A DNA stretch of 64,000 nt. It comes from Sambucus nigra. Taxonomy: Eukaryota > Streptophyta > Magnoliopsida > Dipsacales > Adoxaceae. Every line of letters starts with the position of its first letter. Position 1 is the stretch's first letter. The notes below the pieces were generated by a model. The model did not search any database. It was given only the letters and a program-made list of their open reading frames with translations, and was not told where the DNA came from. The translations under genes were made by a program, and so were the position numbers. Positions 46,926 through 57,535 of this stretch are shown one piece after another. Location: positions 442,936,219 through 443,000,218 of the forward strand of contig OX422211.1 of NCBI GenBank assembly GCA_949130495.1, written 5' to 3'.

Positions 46926-47870
46926 GAGTTGATAACTTTCTTGAGAGACAGAAAGAAAACTTTTGCATGGAGTCATGAAGACATGCCAGGAATAGATCCA
47001 AACTTCGTATGCCATGAACTCAATGCGAATAAGGAGATCAAGCCTGTAAAGCAGAGAAGAAGAGTATTTAGTCCCGAGAAGAATCAGGCTATACAAGAGG
47101 AGGTCAAGAAGCTCCAGAAAGCCCAATTCATTGAAGATGTGAAATATCCAGACTGGTTAGCAATTGTGGTGATGGTAAAGAAGAAAAATAATAAATGGAG
47201 AATGTGTGTTGATTTCACTGATCTCAATAAGGCCTGCCCAAAGGATCATTTCCCATTGCCCAGAATTGACCAACTAGTGGATGCTACCTCGGGACACGAG
47301 CTGCTCAGCTTCATGGATGCTTACTCTGGTTACAACCAGATCAAGATGAAACCTGAAGACAGGGAAAGCACTTCTTTTATTACCCCTAGGGGAACTTATT
47401 GTTATAATGTTATGCCTTTTGGTTTAAAAAATGCAGGTGCGACATATCAGCGGCTGATGAACAAGGTTTTTGCCGAACAAATCAGTTGCAATATGGAAGT
47501 CTATGTCGACGATATGCTGACAAAGTGCAAAAAAGCTGTTGATCATCTAGTTGACTTAGGTCAGACCTTTGATCAACTGGATACATACCAAATGAAGCTC
47601 AACCCGACGAAGTGCACTTTTGGAGTACGAGAAGGAATGTTCCTCGGGTACATCGTCAACCAGCGAGGCATTGAGGCAAATCCAGCAAAGATCAAAGCTC
47701 TTTTAGGGTTGCGATTTCCAATGACGAAGAAAGAAGTGCAGAGTCTTACAGGATGAGTTGCAGCGCTCAATAGATTTATATCTCGAGCAACTGATAGATG
47801 CCTCCCATTCTTCAAAACGCTTTGAAAAACTTTCGAGTGGAATGATGAATGTGAGAAAGCCTTTCAAGAC
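46926..47870 (+). pseudogene. Element 3 reverse transcriptase
   Basis: Begins directly after the TAG with ELITFLRDRKKTFAWSHEDM. Conserved blocks are WRMCVDFTDLNKACPKDHFP, FMDAYSGYNQIKM, FGLKNAGATYQRLMN and the catalytic YVDD (about 47503). TGA at 47754-47756 and TGA at 47823-47825 break it. Both stand where element 2 keeps Arg, so each is explained by CGA to TGA, a C-to-T change at a CpG. The active site itself is complete. Confidence 0.95.
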
Positions 47871-48749
47871 TTGAAGAAATATTTGGGAGCACCTCCATTG
47901 TTATCCAGACCAATAATGGGGGAGAAATTGTACTTGTACCTGGCAGTATCAGAGAATGCAGTCAGCTCGGCATTGATCAGATTGGAGAATGGAGTCCAGA
48001 AGCCAATTTATTACACCAGTAAGGCTTTCCGAGGTGCAGAGATCAGGTACCCAAAGCTGGAAAAATTGGCATTGCCATTAATTGAATCAAGTAGAAGAAT
48101 GAGGCCTTATTTCCAGGCCCATACCATCGTCGTGTATACCGACATGCCATTGAGACAATCCCTTCATAAGCCAGAAAAATCAGGGAGACTGATGTATTGG
48201 GCAATAGAGCTCGGTGAATATGATATTGTGTATGAACCCAAATCATCATTAAAAGGGCAGGCTGTAGCAGACTTTATAGCAGAATTTACATATCCTGATA
48301 CCCACGAGGAACAAAAGTTGCTCGCTGACCAACCTGTGGATGTTACAGGATCAACAGACATAAGCCCAGATCAACTCCGGTTGGTAAAAGGACTTGTGGA
48401 TGTAGAAAGATCATCAAATTCAAACCCAGACCAACTCCGGTTGGTAAAAGGGCGAGAAGAGATGGTCGACGAGGAGAGAAAAATACCAGGGGAGGATGAA
48501 AGGAAACAACAGATATTTCACCGAGGAACTCTGTCAGATAAGAAATTTGAAGACGAGTTACCTACATGGAGATTATATGTAGATGGGTCATCTTTCACAA
48601 CAGGTTGTGGGGTAGGGATTGTTTTGAAAACCCCAGACGAGATTGACATGGAATATGCCTTGCGATTCCAATTCAAAGCTTCCAATAATGAGGCTGAGTA
48701 TGAAGCCTTGATAGCAGGTCTTAATTTAGCAAAGATTATGGAAGCGCAA
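47871..48749 (+). pseudogene. Element 3 RNase H, spacer, and start of second RNase H
   Basis: The first RNase H is at 47871-48290 (LAVSENAVSSALI, YYTSKAFRGAEIRYPKLE, LKGQAVADFIAEF). The spacer 48300-48540 holds two copies of PDQLRLVKG exactly 60 nt apart (48365 and 48425). The second, archaeal-type RNase H begins with WRLYVDGSSFTTGCGVGI (about 48570) and has NNEAEYEAL. Stopped by TAA at 48750-48752. Confidence 0.9.
48365..48464 (+). repeat. 60-nt duplication inside the pol spacer
   Basis: CAACTCCGGTTGGTAAAAGG occurs at 48372 and 48432, separated by 60 nt, each coding QLRLVKG. Element 2 has a single PDQLQVKK here. The same string is the core of the 120-bp array at 50401-51067. Confidence 0.9.
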
Positions 48750-48752
48750 TAA

Positions 48753-49042
48753 GTGATAGTATTCAGTGATTCTCAATTAATTGTGAATCAAATGATGGGA
48801 ACATATGCAGTTAAAGGAGAATTAATAGTCAAGTATCATGCAAAGGCGATGGAGTTGTTGGCAGAATTTGATGCCATTCAGTTGATCAGAATACTAAGAA
48901 TGGAGAATGCACAAGCAGACGCACTAGCCCAATTAGCATCAGCTACTCGCACCGAGCTGCGAAGAATGATACCAATTGAAGTATTAGAAGCTCGGAGCAT
49001 AGATGAAGACCTGACAATGAATGTTATTACCTTGATTCAGGA
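48753..49042 (+). pseudogene. Element 3 second RNase H, C-terminal part
   Basis: Continues in the same frame after the TAA: VFSDSQLIVNQM and the final acidic motif NAQADALAQLAS. With the D and E of the upstream part all four catalytic acids are present. A one-base loss near 49040 then shifts the frame into integrase. Confidence 0.9.
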
Positions 49043-50266
49043 CCATCTTGGATGGATCCCATCAGGGCATATATTGAGGAGGGAGAATTGCCGGAGGATA
49101 AGCTCTCTACGAAGAAATTGAAGTTTAAAGCTGCTCGGTATGTACTAACTAATGGTGTTTTGTATAGACGAGGAATTATGGCAGGTTTGCAAAGATGTGT
49201 GCATCCTTCCGAGGTGAAGGAATTGATTGAAGAGATCCATGAAGGGTCTTGTGGAGCCCATGTAGCAGGTCGGACACTTTTGCAAAGGGTGATGACACAA
49301 GGATACTACTGGCCAACGATGAGGGCTGATTGTATAGCCTATGCTAAGAGATGTGATAAATGCCAACGTTTTTCCTCCATCCGACGAACTCCACAATCAT
49401 TGTTGACACCCATAACTTCCCCTTGGACTTTCTCCATGTGGGGAATGGATTTGGTTGGACCATTGCCAACGACCTGAGGAAGATTTTAGTACCTCATCGT
49501 CGCAGTGGATTATTTTACTAAGTGGGTAGAAGCTGAGCCTATGATTGATATGACATACGAGAAGGTGTACCAATTCGTTTGGAAGAACATCATCTGCCGA
49601 TATGGTCTCCCTCATGCCTTCATCACAGACCATGGAACACAATTTGATAACGAGGAGTTTGCTGCCTATTGTCATCAGTCAAACATTTTGAAGGTTCATT
49701 CAGCACCAAGCCATCCTCAAAGCAATGGGCAGACTGAAGTGACGAACAGAACATTATTAAATGGTTTGAAGAAGAGGCTAAGTGAGGCTAAAGCTAATTG
49801 GATTAATGAGCTACAGTCAGTATTGTGGGCTTACCGAACAACTCCCCGAGCAGCGACTGGAGAATCACCATATATGCTGGCATTTGGAAGCGAGGCTGTA
49901 ATACCTGACGAGTTGGGTCTTCCAACACACAGAGTGCTGAATTTTAATTCCCCAGTCAGCGACCTGATGAGGAGATTAGATTTGGACATGCTCGAGGAAG
50001 TTAGAGAAGAGGCAGCCATTAGGAATGCTGCTTATCAACAACGAACAACCCTGTTCTACAACAAGAGGGTGAAAAAATGCGACTTAAAAGAAGGAGATTA
50101 CGTGCTAAAGAAGGTCATTCAGAAGCACAATAAGTTGGAAGCAAACTGGCATGGACCTTACCGAGTTACTGTAGTTGTCCGATCAGGAACTTACCGAATA
50201 GCAACTCTAGAAGGAGAAGAATTTAAGAATGCATGGAATGCTGAACACCTACGCAAGTATTATTAG
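49043..50266 (+). pseudogene. Element 3 integrase
   Basis: GPSWMDPIRAYIEEGELPED starts just after the frameshift. Zinc-binding H-H-C-C ends in KRCDKCQRF. Catalytic Asp in VAVDYFTKW, Asp in ITDHGTQFDN, and Glu in HPQSNGQTEV, all present. TGA at 49475 and TAG at 49487 lie between the zinc region and the core. The C-terminus ends NAEHLRKYY with stop at 50264-50266. No chromodomain, as expected in Tat elements. Confidence 0.95.
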
Positions 50267-50400
50267 TGATGTAAAATGTAAAGCAGTTCCATCAATTTGA
50301 ATAAAATGATGATATTTCGCAATCTTCTCTCCTTTTATTGAAAGTTTTTTGGGGAATACTAGTGTGTTTAACACTATGCTGCTCGGTATGCAACGCTGCT

Positions 50401-51067
50401 CGGCAGTAAAAGAAGACGATAGTTTAAACCCACGACCAACTCCGGTTGGTAAAAGGGCGAGAACAAACTACACTCCTTTGGTTAGGAGGTGTACACTAGC
50501 GTAACCAACTAAGGTTGGTAAAAGAACTAGTGGACATGATAGTTCAGACCCACGACCAACTCCGGTTGGTAAAAGGGCGAGAACAAACTATACTCCTTTA
50601 GTTAGGAGGCGTACACTAGCGTGACCAACTAAGGTTGGTAAAAGAACTAGTGGACATGATAGTTCAGACCCACGACCAACTCCGGTTGGTAAAAGGGCGA
50701 GAACAAACTATACTCCTTTAGTTAGGAGGCGTACACTAGCGTGACCAACTAAGGTTGGTAAAAGAACTAGTGGACATGATAGTTCAGACCCACGACCAAC
50801 TCCGGTTGGTAAAAGGGCGAGAACAAACTACACTCCTTTGGTTAGGAGGCGTACACTAGCGTGACCAACTAAGGTTGGTAAAAGAACCAGTGGACATGAT
50901 AGTTCAGACCCACGACCAACTCCGGTTGGTAAAAGGGCGAGAACAAACTATACTCCTTTGGTTAGGAGGCGTACAATAGTGTGACCAACTAAGGTTGGTA
51001 AAAGATCTAGTGGACATGATAGTTCAAACCCACGACCAACTCCGGTTGGTAAAAGGGCGAGAACAAA
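50401..51067. repeat. 120-bp hairpin-bearing tandem array, about 5.5 copies
   Basis: The exact period is 120 bp with only scattered changes. Each unit carries ACCAACTCCGGTTGGT (first at 50435-50450), ACCAACTAAGGTTGGT (first at 50504-50519) and CTCCTTTAGTTAGGAG (for example 50593-50608), three short hairpins. Both ACCAAC hairpins are followed by AAAAG, so the unit is itself two diverged 60-bp halves. It starts about 135 bp after the integrase stop. It is not open in any frame across the units. Confidence 0.95.
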
Positions 51068-51082
51068 AGATTATCTCAAAAT

Positions 51083-51335
51083 GCCAACTTATGTTGGTCG
51101 GGAAGTAAGTTTATTACATAAAAGTTCCAAACTGAACCAATTATAGTTGGTCGGGGATAAAAACCCACTCACTGTAGTTGGTTGACGAGGAAAAATCTTT
51201 GACCTCGGTTGGTCGGGCACATTTTATGAAAAAGACAAAATTTACCAAGTATAGCTGGTCGGGGATAAAAACCCATTAATTATAATTGGTCGACGAGCAC
51301 AACTTAACAACCTTGGTTGGTTGGAAAGGAAAATC
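51083..51335. repeat. Degenerate continuation of the hairpin array
   Basis: CCAACTTATGTTGG, ACCAATTATAGTTGGT, ACCAAGTATAGCTGGT and several single TTGGTCGG strings. TGGTCGGGGATAAAAACCCA appears twice (51150, 51257). Confidence 0.75.
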
Positions 51336-51828
51336 CCTCGTCAGTCACTGGGATTACAGTTGTTGAAGAAGATGCTGCAGACTTATACTGTGCCAGCTCT
51401 TTCTGCAAATTGTTATTTTCTTGCTCTAGCAGCTCAGCAATCTGTCTACACGCTTCAACTTCACCCCTTAGGGTTTTTTCCCTGACATCGTACCCAGCAA
51501 TGATCTTTTTGTGGCCTGTCTCGGTAGAAAGCTGTTGATACCTCTTTTCATACCCCTCGTGAAAAAGGGCAGTTGAGTCTTTGTACTGAGTCTGAAGATC
51601 TTCTAAAGTATATTGAAGCTCCTCGATCATGTCATAGTAAGCCACATTATTGGCCACAGCTCGATCAAGTAAGCCCTTTTGGTATTGATAAGCTTCTACT
51701 GCCTGCTCTGAAGCACCATGGCCAAGGATGTCGGCAACTTCTGATGCACTTAGGTCTGTGTGACCAGCTTTATAATATTCATGTCATTGCTGCATCAACT
51801 TTATATCATTAGCAGACAACAGATCCAT
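51304..51828 (-). pseudogene. Antisense ORF B of element 3, coiled-coil protein
   Basis: From the ATG at 51828 (MDLLSAND) to the stop at 51304-51306, 174 codons with one TGA at codon 15 (51784-51786), probably from CGA. The body has heptad-like runs (IEELQYTLEDLQTQYKDS, CRQIAELLEQENNNLQKELA) and a polar C-terminus. No signal peptide or membrane segment. It lies downstream of the AATAAA of antisense gene A, so it may be a separate unit or an extra exon. I do not recognise a family. Confidence 0.55.
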
Positions 51829-51919
51829 CCTGGACAGAAACTAATAGAGAAAGAAAAAGAAGATCAAGACAGAGTGCAGATAGAGAAGAGACAATCATAT
51901 GGAAGAAAAGAACTCAAAT

Positions 51920-51925
51920 TTTATT
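51920..51925 (-). terminator. Polyadenylation signal of antisense gene A
   Basis: TCTAATAAAATTTGAG on the minus strand, about 80 bp after the stop of the last exon at 52005. Confidence 0.5.
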
Positions 51926-52828
51926 AGATCATAAGGCAAAGTTACAAAGATCTGGGATACAAAGTACAAGCAAAAGGAAAAATAAAAGAGAATACCGAAC
52001 AACTTCACACCTTTTCCTTGTCTCCCAAGACTTTCTCGAGAGGCTGGGACGAGGAGCTTGGTTGCTCGGTGGGAACAATAATCTGGCCGGCTGGAGTTGG
52101 GATTTGTTCAGGAGGAGCAGGCAAAGAAGAAATCTCCTCAGTAGATGTCTGGTTGGGTTGTGTAGCAATGATTTGATCACCCACTATCAGTGAAGACTCC
52201 TCGAATGCAGCTTCATCCTCTTCTTCATCTTCAATAGCTGGAGGAGGACCAGGAAGATGTTGTTGAAATAGTTCAGAGTCCTCGCTCACCTTCTATTCTT
52301 GCAAGGCAGTAGCCCAACCATCTCGAAAGTATTTCAAACTTCCATACTGCACCTGAGCCATCATTGCAGCTACCCCCTATCCCATCCTTTGTCCCAACCG
52401 GTTCGAAAGGATTTTTTAACAGCCATTTTTCTCTTCATTTTCTCTGAGGAGAGCTTCTCGGATAGAAGATCCTCGGTGGCTTTCAATTTGGCCTCCACCT
52501 CCTCTTTCTGGCGATTTACTTTTCGCAGAAGGGACAACTCTTCCTCGGCCGATTTCAACTTATTCTCAAGCTCCCCAAAACTTGTGAGCTTCTCGGCGTA
52601 TTTTTTATTCTCTATCTCCAAGTCCTTCACCTTCTTTCCCAACTGCACTTTCTCTGCCTCAGACGCAGTCAACTTCTTCTCCCATTCACCCTTATCCTCG
52701 TCGTATTTTTGACGGGATTCCTTCAGAGATTGGGCCAAACCCACAAAGGCATCCTCCACTCCAGACGAGGAACTGGAAGCCTTGAGTGCTTCATCTTTCT
52801 TTACTATGGTGTTAAAGCAACTCACCAG

Positions 52829-52912
52829 CTGAAAAAGAAGGTAATGATAAGTCAATACCGAGATACATGAATTGATGGAAAGAAAGAAAAATTCAAGATA
52901 AGAGAAACTTAC
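52829..52912 (-). other. Intron 2 of antisense gene A (84 nt)
   Basis: Minus strand GTAAGTTTCTC ... CTTCTTTTTCAG. Its length is a multiple of three and it has no stop, so an unspliced transcript still reads through. Confidence 0.7.
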
Positions 52913-53577
52913 TGAAGCAATGTGACGAGTAGCTAGGGATGTCAGCATATCCCTAGACATGTTTTCTTCTATCCCTTGGACTTCAGGAATAGTCCAAGTC
53001 TTTACCGAGCTCATCGCAGAACTCGGGGGAATAATGGTGGGAACACCAGCTCCACTAGCTTGGAGCTGGGGAATGGTCTCAGTCAAAGTGACCGAGGAGG
53101 ATTTCTTCAATCTCCTCAGTGGCACTTTAGCAGTTTCAACCAAAGAACTTTTGGTTGGGACCACTTCCACAGGCGCATTCTTCTTGCTCGGAGCCACTAG
53201 GGGCTTCTCGGCAGCCTTCTGAGGAGCAACAGAAGGGGCACCATCTACTTTCTTTGTCCCCTTTGGGACTTCAGCCTTGTTTCTTTTTCCATCCCCGGCA
53301 GAGGAAGTCTCCTCAAAGATAGCAGGAACTCTTCTCTTGCCCATCTTCTGACTTAGAGGAATGTGAGATTCAGGTGAAGATTCCTCAGAAGCTGGCAATG
53401 GGTCACTAATGCTGACCACAGGACGAGCTGTAAAGGATGATGTGTAGCTCCTGTACTGCAACAAATATGAAGCAGACCTGATGTGCTCGTCTGCAACTCT
53501 TCGATGCAAATTCCAGATTTGTTTCAAATGCTTTATATTAACTTCTGATTCTTTGGGAGTTTTTCTCTTGCTGTCGA

Positions 53578-53668
53578 CTGCAAACAAAAACATATTGAAA
53601 TGTCAATCATGCATTTATTCAAACATAATGAAATCATAATTTCAGAAATGAAATAAAATGAAAATAAC
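53578..53668 (-). other. Intron 1 of antisense gene A (91 nt)
   Basis: Minus strand GTTATTTTCATT ... TTTTTGTTTGCAG, strongly AT-rich. The unspliced frame meets a stop at 53634, and removing the intron restores the frame into exon 2. Confidence 0.7.
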
Positions 53669-54339
53669 CTATTCCATTGCCATATGGGGGGCATCTGGGA
53701 CCCTCATATACTGCATCTCCAACCAAAGGGGCATGTTGCCAATTTTTTATAACTACCCCATGTTCAAAATAATCCCTGTTTGCAACAGGGAGGTTGACTA
53801 CTAAGGCCCTATTCAAAAACCTAGTTTTCAAATAAAAAACATTGTCTAAAACAACCCATCTATAACAGTACATAATCTCAGGAATTCCTATACGAGTTCC
53901 ATGAGTTTGATTTAACCTATACACCCCATTAACTATTCTCCATGTGTTGGGGGCTATTTTTGCAGGGACAACATCGAAATACTGACAGAACTCTAAACAT
54001 AAAGGGTTTGGTGGAAAAGAAAATCCACATTCAGCAATAAAGAGGCTAGGGAACCAATGTCCCTCTGCCAAATCAAAATAACTTGAAGGCTCAGAAAGAC
54101 TCACCAAAGTTACCCAAGAAGGAATAGAGAAGTCAGAACGGAACTTCTCAAGAGATTCGATAATATAAACCATGGTGAATAAAAAGAAATGAAGAAGAAG
54201 GAAGAAAATATTACAGGAAAGAGGAGATCTGTTGACAAACAAACGAAGAAAGGGATGAATGCACAGGAGAGAGAAAAGCCATAGAAAACTCGAAAGCAGA
54301 AATTGAAAAGGTAGAAGACGATGGGATTGCTTCTGAAGC

Positions 54340-54348
54340 TTAAATACT
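54340..54348 (-). promoter_or_regulatory. TATA-like box of antisense gene A
   Basis: GTATTTAAG on the minus strand, about 165 bp before the ATG, followed by a pyrimidine-rich leader. Confidence 0.4.
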
Positions 54349-54603
54349 TTGCCTTGGGAAACGGCGAAAGAAATTATTACAAAAAATAAACTAGTACGCT
54401 ACCGGCGGCTAAATGGACAAAAAGGGCACGAAGATCAAAGCGCTTATAAAAATGCAAAAAAGGCGGATTCTGCGAATTTGGAAGGAAATTCAAATACGAA
54501 GAAAAGGCTCCTAAAACCCAGGAAGGTCATTTAATATTGCCATATACCGAGAAAGAATGTTCCATACTCCTCAAAGTTTGAAATATGAAACATTGAGGGC
54601 TTC
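54349..54603 (+). other. Element 3 end region before the 3' LTR
   Basis: No clear gene. The polypurine tract expected next to the LTR is weak (TTGAGGGCTTC), which is odd for a recent element. The proximal promoter of antisense gene A probably lies here. Confidence 0.4.
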
Positions 54604-55207
54604 TGTTGATACCAAAATTAGTATGCTGATGTGGACGAATAATAAGAAGACACGTGTCAATCTACGTGGCACAATAGCAACGAGGAAGTTCATTCCCCCG
54701 ACCAAGTCAGACTCACTCCGAGAAACAAGTATACTCCGAGGAACTCCAGCTCTCCGAGGAACTCCAACGCTCCGAGGAACTCCAGCCCTCCGAGGAACTC
54801 CAGCGCTCCGAGGAACTCTTGGACGACGAGCAACTAAGGCGGTTCGAGCTGCATCTCGACCGCAGCATTGATTGCCAGATAATCAACAGTTCAACTATTC
54901 ATTGAATGCTTATCATCTTGACGCACACGTTTGAAGAGCATTAAATGAATTACCCTTTCATATGTGGATCATTTAATGTAACACCCTTTCATGTACAGCC
55001 TAAGGGCTATAAAAACCTTGTATCACCCTCATTCAAAGGGACCGGAATTTCTTGATAGAACTTGTAATCGAGAATTCCCAAACACATAGCAATAACATAA
55101 CAGTGGACGTAGGCCATTCATACAAGGCTGGACCACTTTAAAATTCTTTGTCTCATTTATTTATCTGTGATTGAATAATTAGAGTAATCTAGTTTTTTAC
55201 ATCAACA
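54604..55207 (+). repeat. Element 3 3' LTR
   Basis: Same length as the 5' LTR. Differences seen at seven positions, including CAACAAG/AAACAAG, GGATGACG/GGACGACG and CACTTAG/CACATAG. Followed by TTGAT at 55208-55212. Confidence 0.95.
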
Positions 55208-55457
55208 TTGATGTTAATTTAATTTATTAATTTTGTTCCATTAAAAATTGGGTTTAAACTTTCATTTTTTAAATTTATGCCTCGAAAGAGGATAAATTAT
55301 TTTTGAGAGAAAATCAAATTTTTGAATAATGTTAATCTTAGAATCAAACTAGATATAGGATTTTCTCAAGTGGAATGTCATATCTTAAATTGCAATTCTA
55401 AATAGTTAATTTTTTAAAGGAATAAATCATTTATAATAATTTTATCCTAGCGGGTGA
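55208..55457. other. Target-site copy TTGAT and short unassigned stretch
   Basis: TTGAT at 55208-55212 completes the duplication. The rest is AT-rich with nothing recognisable. Confidence 0.7.
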
Positions 55458-57535
55458 TGTAACACCCCGTGATTTTAGACCATAAATATGCTTTCTATAA
55501 ACTAAAGATAAAATAAATATTTTATTAGAATTAATTATTTATGATACTTAAAAACGTTAGTTTTATACATAAGAAATATGGTTTTAATCGAATTTGAAAT
55601 CGAGGGAAAAATAAAAAAAAATTCTAAGTTTTATTTAAACTGGAAGACCTGGGCTCTTCTCACATGTCGAATCGATTCGGCCCTAGGGGAGAATCGATTT
55701 GCATTGGGCCAGAGTTGCGAGATTGTTTGTTTCTAAGTGTTTGTGTTGGTTTAAAAATCTTTTATTATCCTGTAATAAAAGGTTTAGGATTAGACTTTTT
55801 CAAAATATTTTTAACTCATCTGAAAAGCAGTAGCCTCTCAAATTATTCTCTCCTCTTTTCTACAAAATCTAAACCCTATTAAAAGTAAGTTTTAACTCAA
55901 CTGTTGAAGATTCAAATAAAGTTTTCTCAGGATCAACCAAGAAGAAGTCTTAGCTATTTTTGTGAGAGGGTTGCAACCATATAGTAAGATTTTCGAGACG
56001 ACTTTTTATCAGTCATGAATACTTTTATTGTTTTCCTTAAGTGTTGTATATTTTAAATATTGCCTAAACATTAACCAATCATGTTTTTTGAAGTTAATTA
56101 AGAAGATTAATTAGGGAATGTGAAAGTAAAAATCAGGGTTATTTTTATTAAATATAAAAATATGATTTAATACTTTAATCAATTGCATGTTTAGCTCAGG
56201 TAGAATTGTGGGACATTCACATGTTAGAAATAAAAATATAAACATGAAATAAATTTTGACTTGTAAAATTACATTATTTGATGTGTAGGTTGTAGAACGG
56301 AATAACTATTGTATAACGTTGTCAATACGCGTGTTAAAATGAAATTATGCATTAATTGGTAAAATATAAATTGTAGTGAAATTATGAAATTTGACAACTT
56401 GTGTTATTACTTGGTATAACTTGGTTATTACATAATTAGATGTATGAAATTGAATGGCATTGAAATCATAGGATTAATTGGAGAATATTTTTGATAAATT
56501 AGGAATATATTTTATATGGGGAATATTCGTGTTAATATTTCAACACTGGCAACGTTGGATGTTTTTGGAGTAGTTATACTTTAATCAATTTTAATAGGTT
56601 TCTTGCTAGGTATGTGTAACACCCCGCTTAAAATAATAACGGGTGGCCAACCCTAAACTATAATTAATCAGGAATCTCAAGTGGATGATTCTCAGCATCT
56701 ACTGACGATACTAAAATAAACATAGCTAACTACCCAATACTATAAAAAGCGGGTTCAAAAAAAAAATTAAAACATACAATAAACATCAACAACATGATAA
56801 CTACCGAACATGATAATGTACACATACATGCCAAGATAAAAGGGAATAATTCTATAGTACTCCAGAATTACACAAAAGGAAATACCCGAATAAGCTATCG
56901 GGTCACAGACAATACAACAATCCTGAGAAAAGAAATATAAAAGTGCTACAACCACAACTCTTGGGTGTAAACCCGATATACAAACTGAGTCCTAATCTAG
57001 ATTTACAAAAGATAGGAAACGGTTATAACAAAATCCCGCAGCAGTCCGCAACTGCTACAACTCTACGAATACACTGGATAGAAAACATCATTGGCGTCCT
57101 TGCAGAGGAACACCTAAAATAGTATAATATACGTATAGCAGGAGAAAAATATAAACGGGTGAGAGCTCGAGGTGTGAAAATATTTTAGCAAGTGCATTAA
57201 AATGCATAATAATTATAAATGCACTATAATATGATTAAAGTGGAGTCGCACGCTCCTGGAAATCCAACTCACCCCTCAACTGGAGCGCGCACCTAAACGT
57301 ATGTACATGATCCTCAAATAACTACCCAACACGTTCTAAGGACAATTCAATCTAACCTACACCTAATACACACTCGCATAACCCATCAACCAAAACATAA
57401 CCATAACTTCCTATTCTACCTTAACTCACGTATGTATCTGAACTTATGTTAACATATAAATATACATAATCATATCTCTTACTAGAATTTAGCGGATTAT
57501 AGTTATTAACTTAAACAAGTTATTATCATCCAAAT

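Larger units (their letters stand above)
52005..54173 (-). pseudogene. Antisense gene A of element 3, three exons, Transposase_28-like
   Basis: Start ATG at 54173 in a good context (ACCATGG). Exon 1 is 54173-53669, exon 2 53577-52913, exon 3 52828-52005. Both introns have GT-AG ends, and joining keeps the frame (phase 1, then phase 0). Exon 1 (about 168 residues) contains SLFIAECGFSFPPNP, FCQYFDVVPAKIAPNTWRIV, which fits the putative gypsy-type transposon domain PF04195 (Transposase_28). Exon 2 is rich in Pro, Lys and Ser. Exon 3 is a long coiled coil (KKLTASEAEKVQLGKKVKDL) followed by an acidic, Pro-rich tail. It has two defects: the C-run at 52373-52377 appears one base short, and a TAG at about 52302. 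Before them 542 codons are open. Function unknown; orientation is against gag-pol. Confidence 0.75.
43762..55207 (+). mobile_element. Element 3: complete Tat-type Ty3/gypsy retrotransposon with antisense genes
   Basis: Two 604-bp LTRs (TGTTGATACC...CATCAACA) bound an 11.4-kb element with a perfect 5-bp target duplication. Internal order is primer-binding site, gag-protease, RT, RNase H, second RNase H, integrase without chromodomain, a 120-bp tandem array, then two antisense ORFs and the 3' LTR. I count seven differences between the LTRs (about 1.2%), so insertion was recent. pol has stops and a frameshift, so this copy probably cannot move by itself, though gag-protease is open. Confidence 0.95.

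Noticed and set aside
50401..51067. CRISPR-like regular repeats
   Set aside because: The whole 120-bp unit repeats with no variable spacers, in a plant retrotransposon. It is an ordinary tandem array.
52959..53222. Plus-strand frames over antisense gene A
   Set aside because: Mirror frames of exon 2; the minus-strand reading has the splice sites and the coherent composition.
54349..54534. 61-codon plus-strand frame before the 3' LTR
   Set aside because: No start context, no known motif, and it overlaps the probable upstream region of antisense gene A.
43762..55207. Endogenous pararetrovirus
   Set aside because: Integrase, true LTRs and a 5-bp target duplication are present; no movement protein or coat motifs were seen.
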